From CBDCWT01 sp965223305 (lineage in GTDB: Bacteria > Planctomycetota > Planctomycetia > Pirellulales > Pirellulaceae): a DNA stretch of 64,000 bases. Location of the stretch: assembly GCA_965223305.1 (NCBI GenBank), contig CBDCWT010000032.1, positions 1 to 64,000 of the forward strand, written 5' to 3'. Under the pieces are notes generated by a model. The model did no database searches and was not told the DNA's origin. It saw nothing but the letters and a program-made list of their open reading frames with translations. Shown one piece after another: positions 50,041-59,536 of this stretch (position 1 is the first letter of the stretch; the number at the start of each line of letters is the position of its first letter). The translations under genes were made by a program, and so were the position numbers.

Positions 50041-53000
50041 TTACTTGTTGATGAAGTCGTCACGGTTCATGATGGCATTGGCAACCAGTGTCCAGGCGGC
50101 TAGCTCCGTCAGTTCCAAAGTGGGATCGGGCGCACTGTCACCGGTTTTGACAAGTTTGCCGGCTCCTTCCGTGTCTCGTTCGAAGATCTCCTGAAACTCC
50201 GCAGCAGCCTCAGCTAGAGTGTCGACATCTGCCTTGGCGGGTGGTCGCACCAGCGCGGTAGTCAACATCCACGACACGCGCTGTTCCGCCTGCTCGTGTT
50301 GCCGCAGCGCGCGCTCTGCAAATGCTCTGGCCGCCTCCACGTACTGCGGATCGTTCATCAGGACCAGCGCTTGCAGCGGCGTGTTCGTTCGCTCACGCCG
50401 CACCGTGCACTGCTCACGCGTGGGCGCGTTAAACGCGGCCATAGAAGGCGGTGGCGAGGTACGTTTCCAAAACGTATAGAGACTGCGGCGGTAGAGACTA
50501 TCGCCCGAATCCTGTTTGAACTTAGAAGTGTTGCTGCCCGGGATCGCTACGACGTTCCAGAGTCCCGCTGGTTGGTAAGGGCGGACGCTTGGTCCGCCCA
50601 CCTGACGGCGCAGTAGTCCGCTAACCACCAGCGCCTGATCGCGCAAGACCTCCGCATCCAGTCGCAAGCGTGGCCCCCGCGAGATCAACCGATTTTCCGG
50701 ATCTGCTGCCAGCTTCTCCGGCGTCACGACGCCGCTTTGCTGGTAGGTTGCGGAAGTGGTCATCAACTTCAGCATGTGATTCACATCCCAACCAGACTCC
50801 ACAAACTCGACTGCTAGCCAGTCCAGCAGGTCGGCATGCGATGGGGAGTCACCCATTACGCCGAAGTCCTCTGAGGTCTTTACCAACCCTACTCCAAATA
50901 CCGATTGCCAGAGCCGATTGACCATGACGCGGGCCGTCAGCGGATGCGCGGGATGAACGAGCCAACGGGCCAGCCCCATACGATTCGGGGAGATGCCTTC
51001 TTCCAGAGGCGGCAGCACAGCAGGTACACCGGGCGTGACTTCCTCTTGCCGCCGATCGTATTCCCCTCGCTCTAGCACCCAAGCGCGGGGTTGAGAAGCC
51101 CGCTCTTGCATGACTAGCGTCGTTGTTGAGCGGGCGTAGATGAAGTCGCGTCGTAGCTGAGTGAGCGCCAGTTCGCGGGCACATTCCCGGTATCGTTCGT
51201 CAACTTCCAACTGGTGCTCGCGAAACAGCTCCCGGGAAGAATCGCTCAGTTCCTCCCAAGAAACGCGGGATCGGAGCAACTCACGTAGCTGGTGATCCTG
51301 AGCCAACAGTTGTGCTTCTCGATCGTTGATCCAGCGGCCATAGATGCGCACATCGCTCAGCCCGGCGGTCGGCAGGTTGCTGGCAATCTTGAGGGGCGCG
51401 GTTGCCAACTCGGTCGCCGACACAAGCGCCTCCGAACCGTGACGTATGGCGATCGTTCGGCCGTTGACCAAAATCGTGACCGATGACTGGGACTGTCCGC
51501 CAGAATAGCGTACACACACATGTTGCCAGGTACGTGGCGTCAGCGCGTCGTTGTCAGGCAGCAGCGCACGGATCCGCCCACCGTCCATGTCGAACAACTC
51601 GAACGTCAACTCGGAGCGAACTCCGCTGTTGATCCTCCAACCGACTGTTTTCTCCTTGCGCTTGCCTTCAGCTTCGTTTTCTGCGTCTGCTTCCTCCTCG
51701 ATCTTCATCGTCTGATCGAACAGAGTTGTGTTGATGACGCGGTCAGGTGTCCGAAACCAAAAGCTAACTGTGAGCGGCTCGTCGCTCCGGAGTGTGGGAA
51801 AGTCGACGGTTATCTCACTCCGCTCGCCAAACCGGATGCCGCGTTCGCCGGCCGGATGGTCGGTCGCCCAACTGGCGCCCGCGGGCAGCTGGATCGAGTC
51901 GCTTTCCTCTTCGTTCAGCGGCATCCACAGTAGCAAACTGTCTGCGGCAATAGGATGTTCGCGCTGTCGCTCGCGAGCCACCCAGTCGCGTTCCTCTGCC
52001 CACTCTCGCTGGCTTAATTGAGCCCGGAGAGACCGGCGTCGCTCCAGCAGTTGCTGCCACTCGTTCTGGAACTCGGGGCCCGGCAGGGTCACGACAGGAG
52101 GAGTGTCTCGTTGGTTGCCGTCCATCGCTGGCTGCGTGGTGTTGTTGAAGAAGGCACCCAGTCGATAGAACTCGCGCTGGCTGATCGGATCGTACTTGTG
52201 ATCATGGCAGACCGCGCAACCTGCCGTGAGGCCGAGAAAGACCGTTGCCATAGTCTCGACCCGATCAACCATATATCGGACGTTCACTTCGGCGGAGATC
52301 GCGCCGCCCTCTGATGTCGTGATATTGCAGCGGTTGAACCCTGTGGCAATCTGTTGTTCGAGTGTCGCACCGGCGATCAAATCGCCGGCGATCTGCTCGA
52401 TAACAAACTGATCGAAAGGCATGTTGGCATTGAAAGCTCGAATCACCCAGTCACGATACGGCCAGATCTCCCGGTAGTTATCGACATGCATCCCGTGCGT
52501 GTCGCCGTACCGGGCTGCGTCCAGCCAGAACCGAGCCCGATGCTCGCCGGCATGAGGTGACGCCAGCAGGGAATCCAGATAGCCGCTGTAATCGCCGCCT
52601 TGCTTCGCCAGGTAGTTCTCCAGCAGTGTCTTGTCGGGTGGTAGGCCGGTTAGATCCAATGCGGCGCGCCGGGCCAGCGTATGGCGATCGGCCGCTTCGT
52701 TCGGTCGCAGGCCGTGTTCGTGCAACGCGGCAAATACAAAATGATCGATAGGATTCTGCGCCCAGGTTTCGACACCCGGGGGTTGAGGTGGGGCAGCCTT
52801 GCGTGGCCTGATAAATGCCCAATGCCGTTGATACTCAGCGCCGGCATCGATCCACTCGATCAGCACCCGTTGATCGTCCGCAGTGAGTCGTTTGGACGAC
52901 CCCGGTGGGGGCATCATCAATTCTGGATCGTCCGTCGTGATCCGCATCACCAGCTCGGATTGGTCGGCATCGCCCGGCACGATGACGCCGCTGCCCAGTG

Positions 53001-53193
53001 CCTCTTCTCTGAGGTCTAGTCTCAAATCGGCCTCCCGGCTCGCCGAATCTGGGCCATGGCAACCCAGACAATTCTCTGCCAGAAGTGGGCGGATGTGTTC
53101 GTTAAAACGAATCGGCTGTTGAGTCTCGTTTCCCATGACCCGGCTGACTGCCAACAGCAGCAAACCGCAGGCAACGACGATGATTGTCCTCAT
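50041..53193 (-). CDS. PSCyt1-DUF1549-LamG-DUF1553 exported protein
   Basis: A 1050-residue protein starting MRTIIVVACGLLLLAVSRVM (signal peptide) at 53193. Residues about 27-125 are a planctomycete cytochrome c domain with heme motif CLGCH near residue 42 and ELMMPPPGSSKRL as the likely Met ligand. DUF1549 follows (DHFVFAALHEHGLRPNEAAD, RFWLDAARYGDTHGMHVDNY, QIAGDLIAGATLEQQIATGF and AVCHDHKYDPISQREFYRLG). Residues about 490-640 form a LamG/concanavalin-like insertion (LTVSFWFRTPDRVINTTLFD). DUF1553 is C-terminal (PLTARVMVNRLWQSVFGVGL, EDFGVMGDSPSHADLLDWLA, PLQALVLMNDPQYVEAARAF). The role is probably extracytoplasmic redox or glycan-related breakdown with the DUF1501 partner; no activity is proven for the family. 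Confidence 0.9.
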   Translation of the reverse strand: MRTIIVVACGLLLLAVSRVMGNETQQPIRFNEHIRPLLAENCLGCHGPDSASREADLRLDLREEALGSGVIVPGDADQSELVMRITTDDPELMMPPPGSSKRLTADDQRVLIEWIDAGAEYQRHWAFIRPRKAAPPQPPGVETWAQNPIDHFVFAALHEHGLRPNEAADRHTLARRAALDLTGLPPDKTLLENYLAKQGGDYSGYLDSLLASPHAGEHRARFWLDAARYGDTHGMHVDNYREIWPYRDWVIRAFNANMPFDQFVIEQIAGDLIAGATLEQQIATGFNRCNITTSEGGAISAEVNVRYMVDRVETMATVFLGLTAGCAVCHDHKYDPISQREFYRLGAFFNNTTQPAMDGNQRDTPPVVTLPGPEFQNEWQQLLERRRSLRAQLSQREWAEERDWVARERQREHPIAADSLLLWMPLNEEESDSIQLPAGASWATDHPAGERGIRFGERSEITVDFPTLRSDEPLTVSFWFRTPDRVINTTLFDQTMKIEEEADAENEAEGKRKEKTVGWRINSGVRSELTFELFDMDGGRIRALLPDNDALTPRTWQHVCVRYSGGQSQSSVTILVNGRTIAIRHGSEALVSATELATAPLKIASNLPTAGLSDVRIYGRWINDREAQLLAQDHQLRELLRSRVSWEELSDSSRELFREHQLEVDERYRECARELALTQLRRDFIYARSTTTLVMQERASQPRAWVLERGEYDRRQEEVTPGVPAVLPPLEEGISPNRMGLARWLVHPAHPLTARVMVNRLWQSVFGVGLVKTSEDFGVMGDSPSHADLLDWLAVEFVESGWDVNHMLKLMTTSATYQQSGVVTPEKLAADPENRLISRGPRLRLDAEVLRDQALVVSGLLRRQVGGPSVRPYQPAGLWNVVAIPGSNTSKFKQDSGDSLYRRSLYTFWKRTSPPPSMAAFNAPTREQCTVRRERTNTPLQALVLMNDPQYVEAARAFAERALRQHEQAEQRVSWMLTTALVRPPAKADVDTLAEAAAEFQEIFERDTEGAGKLVKTGDSAPDPTLELTELAAWTLVANAIMNRDDFINK

Positions 53194-53216
53194 GAACTCG
53201 GCCTCAAATGAACTCG

Positions 53217-54221
53217 CTAGTTGGGATCTCCCACATCCGTCGCGAGGTGAAACAGACAGTCCCCTCGTTGGACGCCACCGGGAACCCGCTTGCAAATCAC
53301 CGTGCCTTGTCGCCTGAAGCTTGCGACCACCGGCTCTCGCCACGGTGTCTCAGGACAATAGACAGCGGCAGCCGGTTGTCCAGGACTCACTTCGTCGCCC
53401 AGCTCGACCAACGGTTCCCAGATTCCGTAGTCGGGTGCGTAGACGTAGTAGTCGTCTCCGAAGACTTCGGTCATGCGAGTAGGTTCCGTGGGTTCCGTAG
53501 CAACCTCGGGCGTACTCCCCAGGTAACTAAGCACGCGTTGCACTCCCGACTCGGCCACATCCAACGAGTGCCGCGATGTCGTGCCCGATCCGCCAAGCTC
53601 GGTGCCGATCGTTGCCACACCGGCCCTTCCGGCGGCGGCAAGCATCGTTCGGTTCTCGCTACCGGCGTCGACGAGGTAGCTCAGCGGCGCGGCAAAGGCT
53701 CTCAACATCGCCAGCTGCTGCTCGTCGAGTTGGCGGTTGCCGGTTCGGCGAGCCAGTCCGCTCGGCAGGTACATCAGTGAACTTCCGCCTGAGTGAAGGT
53801 CGATTGCGAAATCCGAGATCGGCAACAGCTCGGACTCGATGTAGTGCGCAATTGCTTCGGTCGGCCGACCATCGGGGTCACCGGGAAAGGCGCGATTCAG
53901 ATTCAAGCTATCAATTGGAGAGGTACGCAGGCCAGCCTGCGCCGCCGGGAAATTGGCCGCAGTCAGCATGATGATACGACCACGAACCATGGAAGGCTGC
54001 AACTGCTGAGCCAACTTCATGAGGGTCAGCTGACCCTCATACTCGTCACCGTGATTGCCCGCAGTCAACAGCACGTTCGGACCGACTCCGTTCTTGATCA
54101 CGACAATGGGAATCGCAATCCAACCGTACGCCGACCGGTGAACCGAGTGAGGTAGCCGTAGGAATCCCCGCTGTACTCCTTCCTGTGCAAAGTCGACTTC
54201 TGTGGTGATGCGAGTTTTCAC
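53217..54221 (-). CDS. Aspartoacylase/succinylglutamate desuccinylase family zinc deacylase (DoeB-like)
   Basis: A 334-residue zinc carboxypeptidase-fold deacylase. Zinc ligands are in LLTAGNHGDEYEGQLTLMKL (His, Glu) and FAIDLHSGGSSLMYLPSGLA (His). SLNLNRAFPGDPDGRPTEAI carries the substrate-binding Asn-Arg pair. The C-terminal part (SPGQPAAAVYCPETPWREPV) is the barrel-like domain common in the family. It resembles N-acetyl-diaminobutyrate deacetylase DoeB of ectoine breakdown, but no other ectoine genes are here, so the substrate is left open. It lies between the esterase gene (78 bases) and the DUF1549/DUF1553 gene (23 bases), all on the minus strand, so it is likely part of one transcript. 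Confidence 0.85.
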   Translation of the reverse strand: MKTRITTEVDFAQEGVQRGFLRLPHSVHRSAYGWIAIPIVVIKNGVGPNVLLTAGNHGDEYEGQLTLMKLAQQLQPSMVRGRIIMLTAANFPAAQAGLRTSPIDSLNLNRAFPGDPDGRPTEAIAHYIESELLPISDFAIDLHSGGSSLMYLPSGLARRTGNRQLDEQQLAMLRAFAAPLSYLVDAGSENRTMLAAAGRAGVATIGTELGGSGTTSRHSLDVAESGVQRVLSYLGSTPEVATEPTEPTRMTEVFGDDYYVYAPDYGIWEPLVELGDEVSPGQPAAAVYCPETPWREPVVASFRRQGTVICKRVPGGVQRGDCLFHLATDVGDPN

Positions 54222-54299
54222 GGTCTGTGGCAGCCTAAACGCAGTCGCCTCCGCGCAAGTTGCAGGGCAAGATCACTTGTGTAGGGCCGTTGAGCCCTT

Positions 54300-55442
54300 T
54301 CAACCTTTTAGCCAGCGGTCGAACCAGGCGAAGGCCTCCGCCTGCATCTCGCGATCGAACTTATGCAGTCCCGGGTAAAAACTGCCGCGGTAGTGGTCTG
54401 CGGCACCGGCCTTGCGGAAAACTTCGGCCAACATCTCATCGGCACGCTTCATTTCCGGTAACGTGAACAGCTGGTCTTCGTTGTTGTTCTGAACGAGCGT
54501 GGGCAGCGGGGCCCTCAATCCCAAGACCTCTGGGTAGTCAAGATCCCGCGGTAGCCCCGGTATGTAGATCATCCAGGTATGCGTGTAGCACTTGTGGAGG
54601 AGGTAGTCTCGCCAGGTCGTCATCATGCCAACACAGCAGGCACAGCGGATACGTTCGTCCAGACCAGCTAGGTAGGTTGTCCGCAACCCACCCCCTGAAA
54701 GTCCTGCACAGCCAACCCGCTGCTCGTCGACTTCTTCGCGTGCGCACAGGTAGTCGAGGGCCCGCTGATCCTCGGCGGTGAAGACACCGGGCCAGGTCGT
54801 ACCGGCGGAAAACAAGCTCTTGGCCATTAAGTGCTCGTGACCACTGGCCCACCGGTTGTAGGCCCTAATCTCGTCTTCTGACTCCGGATCTTGTTCGACA
54901 AGTCCGTCGCGCAGGCGTTCGGGAACATCATGCACTCGCACGCGGCGACTGGCGAAGGTAAAGGTGTCATGAACCAAGACTACATAACCGCGTTTGGCCA
55001 ACTCGTTGGCCCAGGCCACTCCGCCGTAGTAGCTATCCTGATGCTTGCGCTGCACGGGATGCAGGTCAGCGCTCATCTGCGTGATCTTGCGAGTGCCGAA
55101 GTATTTATTGCCGCCGTGGTCGTGCAAGCCGACCACGCCCGGCAACGGACCTTTGGCGCCGGCCGGCTTCAACAGCACGGCCTCCGTCGGGGGACCGTAC
55201 GGAAGTTGCCAGCTCAAGTGTTCAATCTCCAGCCCGTCGTACTGGAATTGGTGCTGGAGAGTTGCCTGGGGCACGCCGCCGGTGTCCGGTTGTAGCAGGC
55301 AATCCTGCACGCGCTGGCGAGCTCGCGGCCGCCAAGTCTCGAGTTCGGTCCATTCCGATCGCCGAAAGGAGAGTCGTGCAGGGCTGTCGCCAACCAACTC
55401 CGCGGCCCACGGTCCATAGGCGCCGATCATGTTGAGTTCCAT
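54300..55442 (-). CDS. Alpha/beta-hydrolase (acetyl-xylan esterase / dienelactone hydrolase-like)
   Basis: A 380-residue hydrolase. The nucleophile elbow is VGCAGLSGGGLRTTYLAGLD (serine near residue 245), the oxyanion region is LPGVVGLHDHGGNKYFG, and ALDYLCAREEVDEQRVGC precedes the elbow as usual. The catalytic histidine is probably in YPGLHKFDREMQAEAF and the acid in PTLVQNNNEDQLFTLPEMKR. No signal peptide was seen, so it should act in the cytoplasm, perhaps on acetylated sugars taken up. It is the first gene of a likely operon with the aspartoacylase-like and DUF1549/DUF1553 genes. The substrate is inferred from family only. Confidence 0.8.
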   Translation of the reverse strand: MELNMIGAYGPWAAELVGDSPARLSFRRSEWTELETWRPRARQRVQDCLLQPDTGGVPQATLQHQFQYDGLEIEHLSWQLPYGPPTEAVLLKPAGAKGPLPGVVGLHDHGGNKYFGTRKITQMSADLHPVQRKHQDSYYGGVAWANELAKRGYVVLVHDTFTFASRRVRVHDVPERLRDGLVEQDPESEDEIRAYNRWASGHEHLMAKSLFSAGTTWPGVFTAEDQRALDYLCAREEVDEQRVGCAGLSGGGLRTTYLAGLDERIRCACCVGMMTTWRDYLLHKCYTHTWMIYIPGLPRDLDYPEVLGLRAPLPTLVQNNNEDQLFTLPEMKRADEMLAEVFRKAGAADHYRGSFYPGLHKFDREMQAEAFAWFDRWLKG

Positions 55443-55554
55443 TGGACCTCCTACCAGTCTGCGGTGAACAAAACAGTCGGACCCGCACGCGCCTTTCGAA
55501 TTGCGTTTTTCGCAGTCTCGTTGGGCACGAGATGGCGAAATCGCCCGTTTTCAG

Positions 55555-55624
55555 AACCCGAAGCGTAAGCGAGGGACCCGACTTGCGTTGGTACACCAAT
55601 TCCGCCTCGCCTACGCTTCGGGTT
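55555..55624. repeat. Long hairpin repeat AACCCGAAGCGTAAGCGAGG
   Basis: The left arm AACCCGAAGCGTAAGCGAGG (55555-55574) pairs with CCTCGCCTACGCTTCGGGTT (55605-55624) over 20 bp with one mismatch; the loop is 30 bases. It lies between two minus-strand genes, upstream of the esterase gene, and could be a REP-like unit. No coding signal was seen. Confidence 0.75.
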
Positions 55625-55722
55625 TCGATTGATGCGAAAATCGCACCTTCAAAACACGCGCCTATGAACTTAACGCAGCCGGCCGTTCAAAACAATCAAT
55701 ATCGACTCAGGGCGCAAGAGAA

Positions 55723-55763
55723 AAGCCTGAACTGCAAGCAACCGTCGCTCGCAGTTCAGGCTT
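55723..55763 (-). terminator. Rho-independent terminator of the PEP-CTERM gene
   Basis: A perfect 13-bp stem (AAGCCTGAACTGC pairing with GCAGTTCAGGCTT) with a 15-base loop lies 24 bases after the stop of the minus-strand gene. On that strand the stem is followed by TTTTCTC. Position and T tract fit intrinsic termination. Confidence 0.75.
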
Positions 55764-55786
55764 ACGTCGTCGATACCTTCGTTCAG

Positions 55787-56437
55787 TTAGCTCTTGCGTC
55801 GTCGTCGCTGCACGTAAAGGCCGCACATCGCCAGACCGAAGAGCGAGATATACGTCGATGGTTCCGGAACGGCCACCATCACTTCACCCAGATGGACCCA
55901 TGGGAGAAATGGGACTGCATTCGAGTTGATTTGCATGGTCATCGAAAGCACGTCCTCGCGGAGGCCCACGTCGAACGAGCGACCGAACAGCGAGATGCCG
56001 CCGAATCCCACAGCGTCAGTATCCAGGGCGTCCGAGTAGACCGCACCGATCTCATTCCCGGTCCCGTTCGATCCGTCCCAGAACCTCAGATCGAAGTCGC
56101 CGGTACCTTCCCGCTCGCTGTAACCTTGCCACATGCCCACATAGCGGATGGCTTGAGGGGACAGGAATTCGAAGGTTAATGTGATGGGCAGCGCGCCCAG
56201 CTCGCCCCGCCACAGTTCTCCACCGACCGCATCCGAGTGTGAAATCGTGCCAATGTTGGCCAGCGTCACCGGCGTGGAGGAAATTCCAGTGAGGTCGACC
56301 AGATTTTCAGGTCCTCCGGTGGCGTTGGTGTTGGTGGCCGTCGCCGAGTCTGGAGAGAAGAAAACGGTACTCGCGGCGGCCCACTGTGGCGCCGCGAGCA
56401 ACCCAGCGACTGCTAACATACTACCCAATTTGCCCAT
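55787..56437 (-). CDS. PEP-CTERM-anchored exported protein
   Basis: A 216-residue protein. The start at 56437 gives MGKLGSMLAVAGLLAAPQWA, a signal peptide; the ATG seven codons earlier is possible. The middle is beta-rich with DLRFWDGSNGTGNEIGAVYS and FLSPQAIRYVGMWQGYSERE, like a discoidin-type or other sandwich domain. The C-terminus is a classical PEP-CTERM sorting signal: VPEPSTYISLFGLAMCGLYV followed by QRRRRKS. Such proteins are processed by an exosortase and placed in the cell envelope or biofilm matrix; no exosortase is in this window. A strong intrinsic terminator follows. The ligand is unknown. Confidence 0.85.
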   Translation of the reverse strand: MGKLGSMLAVAGLLAAPQWAAASTVFFSPDSATATNTNATGGPENLVDLTGISSTPVTLANIGTISHSDAVGGELWRGELGALPITLTFEFLSPQAIRYVGMWQGYSEREGTGDFDLRFWDGSNGTGNEIGAVYSDALDTDAVGFGGISLFGRSFDVGLREDVLSMTMQINSNAVPFLPWVHLGEVMVAVPEPSTYISLFGLAMCGLYVQRRRRKS

Positions 56438-56608
56438 CTCTATCCCCTTTGCTGTCAAGTACTTCCGTCAACAAACCTAATAGCCATAGATATTATGGTA
56501 ATTTAGGCCAGCAGGAGTGCAAGCAGAGAATTGGTAAAAAGGCCACAATTTATCCTAGTGGTGGCAGGTCATCCGACCGGTCTTTCCCTCCTCGTCTGGA
56601 TTTGAGTC

Positions 56609-57655
56609 ATGAGCAATACAACGTTGGCCGTTCTGTTGGGCGCCGTCCTTCTGTCCCCATTCGCACAGGCCGCCGAGCCAGCTGTGGAGGTCACCAATGT
56701 TCGCCGAGTCTTTGACAACGGCGAGCACAACGCCTTCACAGATTTAGTTCGCTGGCAGGGGAGGTTCTGGTTGACATTCCGCAGCTGTCCCGATGGGCAT
56801 ATGGTGCATCCCACGTCATCGATCCTGGTACTCTCGAGCGAGGACGCGCTGCAGTGGGAGCAGGAGCATCGTTTCTCGGTGCCGTTGCGTGATACACGAG
56901 ATCCGCACTTTCTCGTGTTCCATGAGAAGCTCTTTGTTTACACCGGGACGTGGTATTCAGGCACTGGACCGCTACCGCGCGAGCAGTACGACCTGAACAA
57001 GCATCTGGGTTATGCAGTGTGGACGGTCAACGGGCAGCTGTGGAACGGTCCGCAGCAGCTCGAGGGCACTTATGGTCACTACATTTGGCGCGCGGCAACT
57101 CACGCTGGGAAGGCCTACCTTTGTGGCCGCCGCAATCGTGGCCACGCGCAAGTTTGGGGTGAGCGAGATTTGGTCCAGTCAGCGATGTTACAAAGTGACG
57201 ATGGGTTGATCTGGAGATTCCATTCACTCTTTCAGGAAGACCGCGGAGACGAGACTGCGTTTCTGTTTGAACCAGACGGCAGCTTGATTGCTGTCAGCCG
57301 GAGCGGTTCGCAGCCTGCGCAACTTGTGAGGTCGCAGCCGCCCTACGTCGACTGGAGTCGCCAAGACCTGGCGGCCTATGTCGGAGGTCCGTTGTTGGCG
57401 CGCTGGGGAGACCGCTGGCTCGTAGGTGGTCGGCGCAGCACCACAGACGGACCCAGGACGGCACTCTACTGGCTAGTAGACGACGAGCTCCGCCAATGCG
57501 CTGAACTTCCCAGCGGCGGCGACAACTCTTATCCGGGATTCGTCGAGTTGAGCTCGACGCGCGGGATTGTGTCGTGGTATTCGTCCCACGAGAAGGACGC
57601 GACTGGGAACAACATCACCGCGATCTACATGGCCGACTTGGACATCGCCAACTAG
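56609..57655 (+). CDS. Exported sialidase-fold (BNR-like beta-propeller) protein
   Basis: A 348-residue protein starting MSNTTLAVLLGAVLLSPFAQ, a signal peptide cut near AQAAEP. Propeller-type strands follow: FTDLVRWQGRFWLTFRSCPD, SSILVLSSEDALQWEQEHRF, MLQSDDGLIWRFHSLFQEDR and DETAFLFEPDGSLIAVSRSG. Several short S-x-D-x-x-x-W motifs (SEDALQW, SDDGLIW) are of the Asp-box kind found in sialidases. An arginine near the N-terminus and EDRGDETAF might be catalytic, but a sialidase active site is not secure. It could bind or trim a polysaccharide outside the cell. It stands alone, divergent from the PEP-CTERM gene. Confidence 0.72.
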   Translation: MSNTTLAVLLGAVLLSPFAQAAEPAVEVTNVRRVFDNGEHNAFTDLVRWQGRFWLTFRSCPDGHMVHPTSSILVLSSEDALQWEQEHRFSVPLRDTRDPHFLVFHEKLFVYTGTWYSGTGPLPREQYDLNKHLGYAVWTVNGQLWNGPQQLEGTYGHYIWRAATHAGKAYLCGRRNRGHAQVWGERDLVQSAMLQSDDGLIWRFHSLFQEDRGDETAFLFEPDGSLIAVSRSGSQPAQLVRSQPPYVDWSRQDLAAYVGGPLLARWGDRWLVGGRRSTTDGPRTALYWLVDDELRQCAELPSGGDNSYPGFVELSSTRGIVSWYSSHEKDATGNNITAIYMADLDIAN

Positions 57656-57744
57656 ATTCACTGGCCATGGTCCGGAGGCAACGTCTCAGGTGCCACGTCT
57701 ATCGGAACCCGATGCGTGAGCGAGGGGGAGTTGGCCTATCCGGG

Positions 57745-58782
57745 TTAGAGAAGCTGCAATCTCTGCCACTTCTGCTGGAACGACTTCCGCTCAAACACTT
57801 CGGGATTTAGCACGCCGTGCGGTTGACGGCCGTGCGCCAAATCGACGAGGGTTTGGCTGGCCATGTGGCCGATGTCGCGAAACAACTCAGCAGTCCAGGC
57901 GATGCAATGGGGTGCCAGCAAGACGTTCTCGCAGGAGCCGAATCGGTGTGGCGACGTGATGGGCTCACCGTCAAAGCAATCAAGCGCCGCTCCCGCAATC
58001 CGCTGTTCCTGTAGCGCCGCGAACAGAGCGTCCTCATTGATAATCCCCCCGCGGGCTGTGTTGATCAGATATGCGGTGGGCTTCATCAAGTCGAGCTCTC
58101 GATCTCCGATCAAGTTCTTGGTTTGGTCGTTCAGTGGGCAGTTGATCGAAACAAAGTCGGCTTCTGACAGCAGACGGTCGAGCTCGACTTTGATCACGCC
58201 GTGCGTCGCGGCCGCGCTCTCTTCGATATACGGGTCGAAAACCAACGGTGTGTTCATTCCGAACCCCGCCAGCAGCTTGACGATCGTACTGCCGATTCCC
58301 CCAAAACCTACGATGCCCATTGTCTTGTCACGCAGCTCCGTTCCCATGAACTGCGTGCGATCGTCCCAACGCCCTTCCCGCAGCAGCCGGTCCTTTGCCA
58401 GCACATGGTGCGAAAGTGCGATCATCCAACCCACTGCCGCTTCGGCCACGGGGCGGTCAACGGCGCCGCGAGTGATCGTGGCTACGACATCGGCCTCGGT
58501 ACAAGCCGCCACGTCCACCGTGTCGTAGCCGACGCCAAAACGGCTGATTGCCAACAAATCATCGCTCGAGGCGAGAGTACCAGCGGTCACGCGTGGACTT
58601 AGTACGATCACGGCTTGGATGCCGGCCAACTGTTCCGAAGTGATCAGAGCGTGATGGCGGTCCAAGTGAGAGACCTCGATCCTGGGAAACTGCGCCAAGA
58701 CTTCCGCCCCATAGTCACTGAACCTGGGCCGACCATCATCGTCGAAGAAATCAGCGGTGTAGGCCACCTGAAACTTGCTCAT
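57745..58782 (-). CDS. D-isomer-specific 2-hydroxyacid dehydrogenase
   Basis: A 345-residue NAD-dependent dehydrogenase of the phosphoglycerate-dehydrogenase-like group. The NAD-binding motif is GIVGFGGIGSTIVKLLAGFG near residue 156. The catalytic arginine is in YLINTARGGIINEDALFAAL, the glutamate in GAALDCFDGEPITSPHRFG, and the histidine in VLLAPHCIAWTAELFRD. It oxidises or reduces a 2-hydroxyacid; no ACT domain is present, so it is not the regulated serine-pathway enzyme. The substrate is unknown. The start at 58782 agrees with the family length. MITE copy 6 begins 43 bp upstream of the start. Confidence 0.88.
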   Translation of the reverse strand: MSKFQVAYTADFFDDDGRPRFSDYGAEVLAQFPRIEVSHLDRHHALITSEQLAGIQAVIVLSPRVTAGTLASSDDLLAISRFGVGYDTVDVAACTEADVVATITRGAVDRPVAEAAVGWMIALSHHVLAKDRLLREGRWDDRTQFMGTELRDKTMGIVGFGGIGSTIVKLLAGFGMNTPLVFDPYIEESAAATHGVIKVELDRLLSEADFVSINCPLNDQTKNLIGDRELDLMKPTAYLINTARGGIINEDALFAALQEQRIAGAALDCFDGEPITSPHRFGSCENVLLAPHCIAWTAELFRDIGHMASQTLVDLAHGRQPHGVLNPEVFERKSFQQKWQRLQLL

Positions 58783-58824
58783 CGTTTTGCGTTCGCTTCT
58801 ATCTATCTCTGCGGGCTAAAGCAC

Positions 58825-59006
58825 CTAGCCCGAATTATTCATGAGCGATCTGCTGCGAGGTGGTAAGTCCATCCGTGGCTTCGTCATGCTTCACAATTCT
58901 CCCTCGACGTATTGCTTCAATACGCCTGCGGAAGAATTGCTCACCTTCCTTGCCACGAACGTACTTACAACCTCTCGCCACGATCTTCATGAATAATCCG
59001 GGCTAG
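58825..59006 (-). mobile_element. 180-bp palindromic MITE-like element, copy 6
   Basis: A full copy with CTAG on both sides. In the MKIVARG ORF (58990 down to 58835) it differs from copy 3 by GGC to GGT (Gly) and ACG to ACC (Thr), both synonymous; in the opposite ORF the same changes fall at first codon positions. It lies between divergent genes. Confidence 0.92.
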
Positions 59007-59536
59007 AGCAATCCAATTCGTGAATGATCATACGAAATCCTCGCCCGCTGTTCGAGCCGCAATACGAACTGACCGCGCGACGAGCCGAAGGTGGCTCGCT
59101 TGCTGAACTGAGTTTGGGGGCTACGCCGTTAAGGACTTTCTCCCCGACGTTCCACCGCTATCCGATCGTAGCCGAACTCGCCAGACGTAGCCGAACTCGC
59201 CAGAGTTTGGTGAAATGCGATTCGTCTCAACTTCTGGCGAAGCCGACCACAAGAAGTCCTTGACAGGCGCCGTGATGCATTTGCCGCGCCTACGTTCGAG
59301 AGGCGCTGTAGTTGAAGGGTCACTCTCCCGATTCGGCAACTGCCCAGATGCTGCAAGCTCGCACGCGGCGGACATAGCTGGCGACACAGCGACGCTCGTG
59401 CATGCTTGCTCGTTGAACTCACAGCGCTTACGATTGGGCCAGCTTGACGGGCCGCCACGATGCGACGGGAGGGCTGGTGTGAGCGGGCTCGTATGAGGCG
59501 GTTAGTTTCCTCCGCCGATGCACATCCAGGTGCGAG
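59007..59536. other. Intergenic stretch with CGTAGCCGAACTCGCCAG repeats
   Basis: About 530 bp before the DUF1593 gene. At 59167-59214 there is one truncated unit (CGTAGCCGAACTCGCCAG) followed directly by a full unit CGTAGCCGAACTCGCCAGAG with TTTGGTGAA, the same repeat as at 43.1 kb and 49.9 kb. The remaining sequence has no gene I can support; it should contain the promoter of the DUF1593 gene. Confidence 0.6.

Noticed and set aside
55442..56179. 245-codon plus-strand ORF between the esterase and PEP-CTERM genes
   Set aside because: It runs across a 20-bp hairpin repeat and a terminator and is antisense to the PEP-CTERM gene; no protein features.
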